Shown here piece by piece: positions 14,616-20,820 of a stretch of 27,226 bases of DNA (positions are counted from its first letter, which is position 1; each line of letters opens with the position of its first letter). The notes under the pieces are model-generated. The model was not told the origin of the DNA and made no database searches. It was given only the letters and a program-made list of their open reading frames with translations. Made by a program: the position numbers and the translations under genes. Source of the stretch: Propionibacteriaceae bacterium UBA6122 (GTDB lineage: Bacteria > Actinomycetota > Actinomycetes > Propionibacteriales > Propionibacteriaceae); the NCBI GenBank assembly GCA_002428365.1, contig DIVW01000028.1, forward strand, positions 1 to 27,226, written 5' to 3'.

Positions 14616-15593
14616 GTGTTGAATCGCCGAGTCGTCCCTGTAATTGTCGCTGCCGCGTTTGCGCTCACCGCTTGCGGTAGCCCGACGGCATCTCCGTCGG
14701 CCAGTCCCAGTGGCACGGTCGCTGCCTCGGCCACGCCGTCCGCCTCGGCGACGGTCGCACCTCAGACCAACCTGGACGGCGTCAAGGTCACCGGCAAATG
14801 GTTGAAGACCCCCAAGGTGAGCTTCAAGGCGCCTTTTGTGATCGACAAGACCAACGCCAAGGTGCTGATCGAAGGAAAGGGTGTCGCGCTAACTGACTCA
14901 GGGCCATTCACCTTCCGCTACTACCTGGCCAACGGTCGCACCGGCAAGAAGGTCGAAGAGAGCTTCTCGAGCAAGTCGAACTACACCACTTCGCTGGCGG
15001 GCCTGATCAAAGGATTCCAAACCGGCCTGGTTGGGAAGAAAGCAGGCAGCCGAGTGTTGCTTGGCATCCCCGGGGCGGAAGCCTATGACGCGCAGGGTGG
15101 ATCATCGGACGGCACCATTGCAGTCGGTGACACCTTGATCTTCGTGGTCGACATCCTGGGCGCTTCGCTGTCCGAACCCAGCGGCAAGGTGGTGGCCCCG
15201 GCGGCAGGTTCGCCGAGCGTAACCGGCGGCGCGGCTGACAAGCCGACCGTGACCATGCCCGGCACTGCGGCGCCAGCGAAGATGTCGGCGCAGTCGCTGA
15301 TTGTGGGTGGCGGAGCCAAGGTTGCCAAGGGCGACACCATCTACGTTCGTTATGTCGGCTACTCCTGGAAGACCGGCAAGCTGATTGATGATCAGTGGAC
15401 GCCAAGCGAGGGTGCGCTGGCCAGCACGATCAGCGGCTGGCAGAAGGGCCTGGTCGGTAAGCAGGTCGGATCCCGGGTGCTGCTGGTGTTGCCTCCCGCC
15501 GACGGCTACCCCGAAGGCAGCAACAACCCGCCGCTGGAGGCGGGGGACACCATCGTCTACGTGATCGACATCCTCTATACCTACCAGGCCTGA
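14616..15593 (+). CDS. Two-domain FKBP-type peptidyl-prolyl isomerase, putative lipoprotein
   Basis: A 325-residue secreted protein. A signal peptide MLNRRVVPVIVAAAFALTAC ends in a lipobox (LTAC, Cys20), so it should be lipid-anchored outside the membrane. A Ser/Ala/Thr/Pro-rich linker (21-50) follows. Two FKBP-like domains follow: about 75-183 (LIKGFQTGLVGKKAGSRVLLGIP, VGDTLIFVVDIL) and about 215-325 (ISGWQKGLVGKQVGSRVLLVLPPADGYPEG, AGDTIVYVIDIL). Domain 2 keeps the GW and YVRYVGY core. Domain 1 is more divergent (GF for GW, EAYDAQG for YG), so it may be a weak isomerase or chaperone domain. GTG 14616 gives a clean signal peptide; ATG-like starts upstream would not. The 3' end overlaps gluQ on the other strand by 13 bases. 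Confidence 0.9.
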   Translation: MLNRRVVPVIVAAAFALTACGSPTASPSASPSGTVAASATPSASATVAPQTNLDGVKVTGKWLKTPKVSFKAPFVIDKTNAKVLIEGKGVALTDSGPFTFRYYLANGRTGKKVEESFSSKSNYTTSLAGLIKGFQTGLVGKKAGSRVLLGIPGAEAYDAQGGSSDGTIAVGDTLIFVVDILGASLSEPSGKVVAPAAGSPSVTGGAADKPTVTMPGTAAPAKMSAQSLIVGGGAKVAKGDTIYVRYVGYSWKTGKLIDDQWTPSEGALASTISGWQKGLVGKQVGSRVLLVLPPADGYPEGSNNPPLEAGDTIVYVIDILYTYQA

Positions 15594-16483
15594 GGCTGAA
15601 CTACCCAAGGGGTGGTCGGCAGCTTGGCCGGATCGAATCGGCTCAGCAGCGCTGCCGGGGTGATGGGTTCGGCCGCTTGAGCTAGGCCAAGGGATTCGGC
15701 CAATCGGCTGAGCACCTGGGCCGAACTGATGCCGAGCTTGGCCAGCTCGCCGAGGCTGACCGCGCCGTCGCGTTTGGCCAGGCGGTTGCCGGCTGAGTTG
15801 AGGACCAATGGCACGTGGGCGTAGCTCGGAGCCGTGCCACCAAGTTGGCCCGCCAGCCACGCCTGACGCGGCGCGGAGGAGAGCAGGTCATCGCCACGCA
15901 CCACCTGGTCAACGCCGCTGAACTGGTCGTCGACCACCACCGCGAGGTTGTAGGCGGGCGTGCCGTCATTGCGGACCAGGACGAAATCGTCAACCACCCC
16001 ACTGACCTGCCCGGCCAGTACGTCGGTGATGATGCTGACGGCACCTGCAGCGCGCACCCGCAGCGCTGGGGGTCTGCTGGCGGCCAGTTCGGCTCGTCGA
16101 GCCGCGCTGAGCCGCAGGCAGGTACCCGGATAGGGGCGGTGCCCATAGCTGTGCGGTGCGGACGCGGCTTCGGCGATCTCGCGGCGGGTGCAGTAACACG
16201 GGTAGGTGTCCAGGGTGGTGATGGCGGCTGCGTAGGCGTCCAGCCGGGTGGACTGCCAAAGCGTCGGCGGGTCGAAATCCAGGCCGAGGGCGGCCAGATC
16301 TGCGAGTTGGTCGCGGGCGACCTCAGCCGCTGCGGTGACTCGGGCGGTGTCCAGATCCTCGATGCGCAACAGGAACTTCGCCCCGGTGCTGCGGGCGAAC
16401 AGCCAGGCCAGCAGGGCAGTGCGCAGATTGCCCAGATGCAGCTCAGAGGTGGGGCTGGGCGCGAACCGTCCGGCATTGGCCAC
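15581..16483 (-). CDS. gluQ: Glutamyl-queuosine tRNA(Asp) synthetase
   Basis: A 300-residue truncated glutamyl-tRNA synthetase paralogue lacking the anticodon-binding domain. It attaches glutamate to queuosine in tRNA(Asp). The class I HIGH motif appears as HLGN within GRFAPSPTSELHLGNLRTALLAWLFARSTG. The zinc site is CYCTRREI with a later Tyr and Cys (SYGHRPYPGTC). The KMSKS-like loop is NRLAKRDGAVSL. I chose GTG 16483, placing the first motif four residues in; ATG 16597 would add 38 poorly conserved-looking residues. It converges on the FKBP gene and diverges from pafB. Queuosine synthesis genes are not in this window. Confidence 0.9.
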   Translation of the reverse strand: MANAGRFAPSPTSELHLGNLRTALLAWLFARSTGAKFLLRIEDLDTARVTAAAEVARDQLADLAALGLDFDPPTLWQSTRLDAYAAAITTLDTYPCYCTRREIAEAASAPHSYGHRPYPGTCLRLSAARRAELAASRPPALRVRAAGAVSIITDVLAGQVSGVVDDFVLVRNDGTPAYNLAVVVDDQFSGVDQVVRGDDLLSSAPRQAWLAGQLGGTAPSYAHVPLVLNSAGNRLAKRDGAVSLGELAKLGISSAQVLSRLAESLGLAQAAEPITPAALLSRFDPAKLPTTPWVVQPQAW

Positions 16484-16620
16484 GGTGGGCTCACCGCCTT
16501 TCGGAGCAGCTGATTGTGGCTGCCACCCTATTGCAGGGGGCAGTTCGCGAGCCGCTCGGAAACCGAGGCTGGCGCGCTGATAGCCTCGGGCAAGCAAGCC
16601 CCAACGAACGCGGAAACGAG
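16484..16620. promoter_or_regulatory. Divergent intergenic region gluQ / pafB
   Basis: This 137-base gap should hold both promoters. On the plus strand TAGCCT at 16581-16586 could be a -10 for pafB, 34 bases before its ATG, with GGAAAC at about 16612 as a weak ribosome site. TTGTGGCTG at about 16534 resembles the first half of the RecA-NDp/PafBC promoter motif, but the spacing to an A/T-rich hexamer is wrong. No operator is clear. Confidence 0.35.
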
Positions 16621-17571
16621 ATGACGCAGCACAAGTCCGAACGCATCATGAACCTGGCAATCTGCCTGCTCATGTCGCGTCGCTACGTCGACAAAGCCCG
16701 CATTCGGGAAGTGGTGGAGGGCTACCACGACCTCAGCGATGCTGCTTTTGAGCGCACCTTTGAACGTGACAAGGACGAACTGCGCGGGCTCGGCGTGCCG
16801 GTTGAGACCGGCAGCAACGATGTCTTCTTCCCAGACGAAGTGGGCTACCGGGTGCGTCGGGAGGATTTCGAGCTGGCCGCAATCGAGTTCACCCCGGCCG
16901 AAGCTGCGGCGCTCGGCTTGGCCGCCACCGTTTGGGAGTCGGCCACCCAAGCCGATCAGACCATTTCGGCATTGGCCAAGCTGCGCGCGGCCGGAGTGGA
17001 TCCGGACCCGTCCCGACTGACCGCATTGGCCCCCACCATCGGGGCCCGGGAGCCCGCCTTTGCCAGCATTTGGGCCGCCTACGTTGAGCACGCTCCGATC
17101 AGCTTCAGCTACAAGGGCGAGAATCGGCGGGTTGAGCCGTGGGCGATGACCTCACGACGTGGTGCCTGGTATTTGCTCGGGCGCGATCGCGACAAAGGCG
17201 AAGCCCGCATGTTCAAGCTGAGCCGGGTGGATGCTCCTGGCAGCAGGATCGGCAAGCCGGGTAGCTATCAGATCTCCGACTCGGTCGATCTGGACGCAGC
17301 CTGGGCGCGGCTGGAACCAGCCAGTAGTGATGAGTTGGCGAGCTTGGCCGTCCGGGTCGGTCGGGCCAACGACTTGCGGCGACGAGCCCGTCCTGTGAGC
17401 GGGGAAGTGCCGGCTGGTTACGAAGCGCTTCAGGTGAGTTACGCCCGGGAGGGCGACTTTGTTGGCGAGGTTTGCGCGCACGGTGCCGACGTGATCGTGC
17501 TCGCGCCCGCCGAGTTGCGCCGCGCCGTGATCGCTCAACTCACCGCGGTTGCCGGAGGTGGGGTGCAGTGA
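16621..17571 (+). CDS. pafB: WYL-domain transcriptional regulator PafB
   Basis: A 316-residue regulator with an N-terminal winged-helix region (SERIMNLAICLLMSRRYVDKARIREVVEGYHDLSDAAFERTFERDKDELRGLGVPVET). A WYL domain follows around residues 150-225 (ISFSYKGENRRVEPWAMTSRRGAWYLLGRDRDKGEARMFKLSRV). In mycobacteria PafB and PafC form the heteromeric activator of the LexA/RecA-independent DNA damage response. ATG 16621 begins with MTQHKSERIMNLAICLL, the usual start. Upstream in-frame sequence reads through the promoter region. It overlaps pafC by 4 bases (GTGA). Unlike in M. tuberculosis, pafA and proteasome genes are not next to it here. Confidence 0.92.
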   Translation: MTQHKSERIMNLAICLLMSRRYVDKARIREVVEGYHDLSDAAFERTFERDKDELRGLGVPVETGSNDVFFPDEVGYRVRREDFELAAIEFTPAEAAALGLAATVWESATQADQTISALAKLRAAGVDPDPSRLTALAPTIGAREPAFASIWAAYVEHAPISFSYKGENRRVEPWAMTSRRGAWYLLGRDRDKGEARMFKLSRVDAPGSRIGKPGSYQISDSVDLDAAWARLEPASSDELASLAVRVGRANDLRRRARPVSGEVPAGYEALQVSYAREGDFVGEVCAHGADVIVLAPAELRRAVIAQLTAVAGGGVQ

Positions 17572-18509
17572 CTTCTGCAGATCAGGTCGCCCGGCTGCTC
17601 GCCTTGGTGCCCTACCTTCAACTTCACCCCGATGCGGACCTGGAAACCACTGCTGGCACCTTCGGCGTCAGCACCAAGCAACTGTTGGCCGACCTCGATG
17701 TGCTTTGGTATTGCGGGCTGCCTGGCGGCCTGCCCGGTGACCTGATCGAGATCGATATGGACGCCCTGAACGCCAACGGTCGGATCCGGCTTTCCAATGC
17801 GGACTACCTTTCCCGGCCAATGCGATTCACCCCTGACGAGGCGCTGAGCCTGCTGGTGGCGCTGCGCGCGGTACGGGAACTCGCCGGATCTCGGGCAGGA
17901 GATGGCGTAGAGAGCGCGCTGGCCAAACTGGAGGCGGCCTCGGGGGCGACGGCGCTACCGCGAGTTGCTGTTGCTGGCGGCCCGGACAGCGTCCGTGACG
18001 AGCTGGCCGCGGCGATTGAGGCGGGCGAGTTCGTCGAGTTTGACTACACCGATTCCGGCTTGGAACCCTCGGTTCCACAGGTGGCGCCAGCTCGGCTCCT
18101 GGTCCGTGACGGTTACGGCTACCTGCAGGCATGGAGCCCCGAACGGGGTGGCTGGCGGACCTATCGCCTCGATCGAATCAACGCGGTGCGGGCTACCGGT
18201 ATCGCGGCCGGCGAGTTGGGCGAGCCGCCCGAATTCGGACCTGGCTGGTTGGAAAGCAGCGCCCAGGCGATGCCGGTGCAACTGGGGTTGGCTCCGGAGG
18301 CCGCCTGGATCACCGAGTACATCCCGGTGGTGGACGTGCGGCGTTCGGCCGAGTTGGTGGAGGTGGACCTGCTGGTCGCTGACCCGGCCTGGCTGCGGGC
18401 GTTGATTCTTCGCCTAGGCAGCGGTTTGCGCGACATCGTTCCGGACGAGGCCGCCGCCTCAGCCAGAAAGGCGGCCGCCGACGCGTTGGCCGCCTACGGT
18501 GCGGGGTAG
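17568..18509 (+). CDS. pafC: WYL-domain transcriptional regulator PafC
   Basis: A 313-residue partner of PafB with the same architecture. The N-terminal DNA-binding region is DQVARLLALVPYLQLHPDADLETTAGTFGVSTKQLLADLDVLWYCGLPG. The WYL domain is around residues 145-215 (GEFVEFDYTDSGLEPSVPQVAPARLLVRDGYGYLQAWSPERGGWRTYRLDRI). A C-terminal extension follows. The start GTG 17568 overlaps the pafB stop and has GGAGG (17554-17558) at good spacing, inside the end of pafB. Its stop codon lies in a TAGGGT box that may be the promoter of the next small gene. Confidence 0.92.
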   Translation: MTSADQVARLLALVPYLQLHPDADLETTAGTFGVSTKQLLADLDVLWYCGLPGGLPGDLIEIDMDALNANGRIRLSNADYLSRPMRFTPDEALSLLVALRAVRELAGSRAGDGVESALAKLEAASGATALPRVAVAGGPDSVRDELAAAIEAGEFVEFDYTDSGLEPSVPQVAPARLLVRDGYGYLQAWSPERGGWRTYRLDRINAVRATGIAAGELGEPPEFGPGWLESSAQAMPVQLGLAPEAAWITEYIPVVDVRRSAELVEVDLLVADPAWLRALILRLGSGLRDIVPDEAAASARKAAADALAAYGAG

Positions 18510-18521
18510 GGTGGCGGAATC

Positions 18522-18713
18522 ATGAACTGGGTACTGCTTTTCGGCCTGATCGCCCTGGGTGGGCTGATCACGATGGTGAGCTACGCGGTCTGGCTGTGGC
18601 ACAAAGCTTCCGATCTGTTCAGCGAACTGGAGATGCTGGCCAAACGCGCTGAGGAGTTCGCCGACCTGCTCAATCAGATTCAGCCCATGCCGGAAGTGGA
18701 TTCGAAGAGCTAG
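18522..18713 (+). CDS. Small single-pass membrane protein between pafC and tatA
   Basis: A 63-residue protein. One hydrophobic helix (residues 3-26, WVLLFGLIALGGLITMVSYAVWLW) is followed by a cytoplasmic amphipathic helix HKASDLFSELEMLAKRAEEFADLLNQI. The layout resembles a short TatA/B-like or membrane-tethered coiled coil, but there is no TatA hinge motif. ATG 18522 lies 9 bases after a TAGGGT box (18507-18512) that overlaps the pafC stop, so it may have its own nearly leaderless transcript. I do not know its function. Similar short membrane proteins occur at this place in other actinobacteria. Confidence 0.75.
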   Translation: MNWVLLFGLIALGGLITMVSYAVWLWHKASDLFSELEMLAKRAEEFADLLNQIQPMPEVDSKS

Positions 18714-18728
18714 CGTGGCGCGGCGACG

Positions 18729-18735
18729 AAGGAGG
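18729..18735 (+). promoter_or_regulatory. Strong ribosome-binding site of tatA
   Basis: AAGGAGG lies 5 bases before ATG 18741. It is one of the strongest Shine-Dalgarno matches in the window, in contrast to the many starts with none. Confidence 0.8.
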
Positions 18736-18740
18736 CGGTA

Positions 18741-19034
18741 ATGCCAAATGGCTGGGAATGGGCGGTCCTAGTGGTGATCGCGCTGTTGCTGTTCGCCGGT
18801 GCCCGCTTGTCCGGGGTTGGTCGCAATGTGGGCAGCTCGATTCGCGAGTTCAAGCAGGAAGTCGGCGCGGCGCCTGCTGACCGGGCCTCCGAGGAGGAGG
18901 CGCCAATCGTCGAGGCAGAACCAGCGGCTGTCCTTTCCGACGACGACGCGGTGCTCAGTGAAAACCCGGACGTCGAAGTGCCTGCCGAGCCCGAGCCCGA
19001 CCCCGAGCCCAAGCCCAAGCCCGAGTCGGTCTGA
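18741..19034 (+). CDS. tatA: Twin-arginine translocase subunit TatA
   Basis: A 97-residue pore-forming subunit of the Tat system. The layout is a short N-terminus, a membrane helix (residues 6-20, EWAVLVVIALLLFAG), an amphipathic helix (GVGRNVGSSIREFKQEVG) and an acidic, Pro-rich tail ending in alternating Pro with Glu, Asp or Lys. Aligned without gaps to E. coli TatA, the hinge FG is FAG here, with Ala19 in the position of the usual Gly after Phe. The order pafC-small gene-tatA-tatC matches M. tuberculosis. No tatB is in the window. Confidence 0.92.
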   Translation: MPNGWEWAVLVVIALLLFAGARLSGVGRNVGSSIREFKQEVGAAPADRASEEEAPIVEAEPAAVLSDDDAVLSENPDVEVPAEPEPDPEPKPKPESV

Positions 19035-19042
19035 ATCCGACG

Positions 19043-19873
19043 ATGGCGAAAGGTACTTCGCGGTTCTCCTGGTTGAGGCCGCCCAAGCCAACCCCCGGCG
19101 GAGTGATGACGCTCGCCGATCACCTGCGCGAGTTGCGCTACCGGCTGATCGTGGCCGCGCTCGGGCTGATCGTGGCGGCTGCTGCCTCAGGGATTTGGTA
19201 CCAAGAGCTCTACCTGCTGATGATGCGGCCCTACCTTCAAGCAGCCGAGATGCTCAAGCAGAGCAATCCGAACCTGAACCCGACCACGGTGATCAGCGGG
19301 GTGACCGCGCCCTTCATGCTGATCCTGCAGATCGCCTTGGTGGCCGGTCTGGTGCTGTCCAGCCCCGTGTGGTTGTACCAACTGTGGGCCTACATCGCAC
19401 CAGCGCTGTTGGCCAAAGAGAAGAAGTATGCGCTGGGCTTTCTCGCCGCCGCGATCCCGCTGTTCCTGCTGGGCGTAGCCATCGGCTACTACATCTTGCC
19501 GCAAGGCATTTCGGTGATGCTGGCCTTCACTCCGTCCAGCGTTCCGGTGACCAACCTGCTGGACATTAACGAGTTCCTCAAGCTCACCCTGCAACTGATG
19601 GTGGTCTTCGGGCTGGGCTTTCTGATGCCGGTGGTGATCGTCGGCGCCAACCTGATCGGGGTGGTCAGCGCTAAGCAACTGGGCAAGTACCGCACCTATG
19701 TGATCTTCGCCACGTTCGTGTTCGGCGCGGCGGCGACTCCGTCCAGTGACCCGTTCTCGATGCTTGCCCTAGCCATCCCGATGACGGTGCTGTACCTGAT
19801 CGCCGAGGTCATTTGCCACATCAACGATCGACGCAAGGCCAAAGCCTTGGCTAAGGCGGAGGTGGCCGCATGA
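19043..19873 (+). CDS. tatC: Sec-independent translocase subunit TatC
   Basis: A 276-residue multi-spanning receptor that recognises twin-arginine signal peptides. Six membrane segments are visible. The cytoplasmic N-terminal motif MTLADHLRELRYRLI and the loop SSPVWLYQLWAYIAPALLAKEKKYALGF, with the conserved Glu of the signal-peptide site, are family hallmarks. The end is basic (NDRRKAKALAKAEVAA). It begins 8 bases after the tatA stop and overlaps the next gene by 4 bases (ATGA). Confidence 0.96.
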   Translation: MAKGTSRFSWLRPPKPTPGGVMTLADHLRELRYRLIVAALGLIVAAAASGIWYQELYLLMMRPYLQAAEMLKQSNPNLNPTTVISGVTAPFMLILQIALVAGLVLSSPVWLYQLWAYIAPALLAKEKKYALGFLAAAIPLFLLGVAIGYYILPQGISVMLAFTPSSVPVTNLLDINEFLKLTLQLMVVFGLGFLMPVVIVGANLIGVVSAKQLGKYRTYVIFATFVFGAAATPSSDPFSMLALAIPMTVLYLIAEVICHINDRRKAKALAKAEVAA

Positions 19874-20820
19874 GCCAGCTCCACGACGGCGCTACTTTGA
19901 CCTTGGTGGTGAACCCATCGGCTGGCCGCGGACGCGCGGCGAAACTGCTGCCCTCGGTGACCGCAGCTCTGGTGGCCGGTCTGCCGGGCGGCAGTCTGAA
20001 GGTGATCAGGACCACTGACTGGGCAGATTCAAAGCGACACTGCGAAGAGGTGGTGGCCGCCGCTGAGGAGTCAGGTGTCGATGGCCGCCGTGACTCGTTG
20101 GTGGTGATGGGCGGGGACGGCATGATGCACCTCGGTCTCAACGCCGCCGCCCAAACCCAGGTGCCCCTTGGGGTGATTCCGGGCGGACGCGGCAACGACT
20201 TCTGCCGCGGCGTTGGGGTTGGTACCGATCCGCTGGCCGCGGTGCAGACCATCCTCGCCGGGCACCTGCGCCGGATCGATCTGGCATCGGTTACCGGCAA
20301 GTTGATCGACGGCAGCGAACATCGCTGGGTGGGCTGCATCGTCTCAACCGGGTTCGACGGTCGGGTCGGCTACCGAGCCGACCAGATGAAGCGCAGTTAT
20401 GGCGGCCTGGAGTATGTGGTGGCCACCCTCGCCGAGTTGCGCAGCTTCGAGCCGCTGGCCTATCGCATGATCGTGGACGGCGTCCCGCGGGAGCAGACCG
20501 CGATGTTCATCGCCGTCGGAAACGCCGCCTACTACGGAGGCGGCATGCAGGCCTGCCCCAATGCCGACCTGAACGACGGCCTCCTCGATCTCACCGTGAT
20601 CAATCCGGTTAGTCGGGCCACCTTGTTGCGGCTGTTGCCGTCGATGTTCACCGGCGGCTTCGTCAAGGACCCGGCGGCGGAGCTGTTGCGGGCCAAAGAG
20701 GTGGTCTTGGACGGCGACGGTCTCTATGCGATGGCTGATGGGGAGGAACTCGGCCCCGTCCCGGTGACGGTGCGCGCGGTGCGCGATGCGTTGAGCATTT
20801 ACGTGCAAGGACCACAATGA
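19870..20820 (+). CDS. Diacylglycerol kinase / sphingosine kinase family lipid kinase
   Basis: A 316-residue member of the DgkB/YegS/LCB5 family. N-terminal LTLVVNPSAGRGRA is followed by the nucleotide motif VVMGGDGMMHLGLNAA (residues 81-87, GGDGMMH) and GVIPGGRGNDFCRGVGV. A C-terminal beta domain follows, with AMFIAVGNAAYYGGGMQACPNADLNDGLLDLTVI. The substrate is probably diacylglycerol or a related membrane lipid, feeding phosphatidic acid or lipid recycling. It is joined to tatC and helY by ATGA overlaps on both sides, so it is co-expressed with export and helicase genes, though no functional link is obvious. Confidence 0.92.
   Translation: MSQLHDGATLTLVVNPSAGRGRAAKLLPSVTAALVAGLPGGSLKVIRTTDWADSKRHCEEVVAAAEESGVDGRRDSLVVMGGDGMMHLGLNAAAQTQVPLGVIPGGRGNDFCRGVGVGTDPLAAVQTILAGHLRRIDLASVTGKLIDGSEHRWVGCIVSTGFDGRVGYRADQMKRSYGGLEYVVATLAELRSFEPLAYRMIVDGVPREQTAMFIAVGNAAYYGGGMQACPNADLNDGLLDLTVINPVSRATLLRLLPSMFTGGFVKDPAAELLRAKEVVLDGDGLYAMADGEELGPVPVTVRAVRDALSIYVQGPQ

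Noticed and set aside
15815..16513. 232-codon plus-strand open frame over gluQ
   Set aside because: The minus-strand frame has the aminoacyl-tRNA synthetase motifs and zinc cysteines. The plus-strand product has no recognisable domain.
16534..16552. Possible RecA-NDp (PafBC-type) promoter before pafB
   Set aside because: TTGTGGCTG resembles the -35 half, but the distance to the next TA-rich hexamer is about 6 rather than about 8 bases and one key C is missing.
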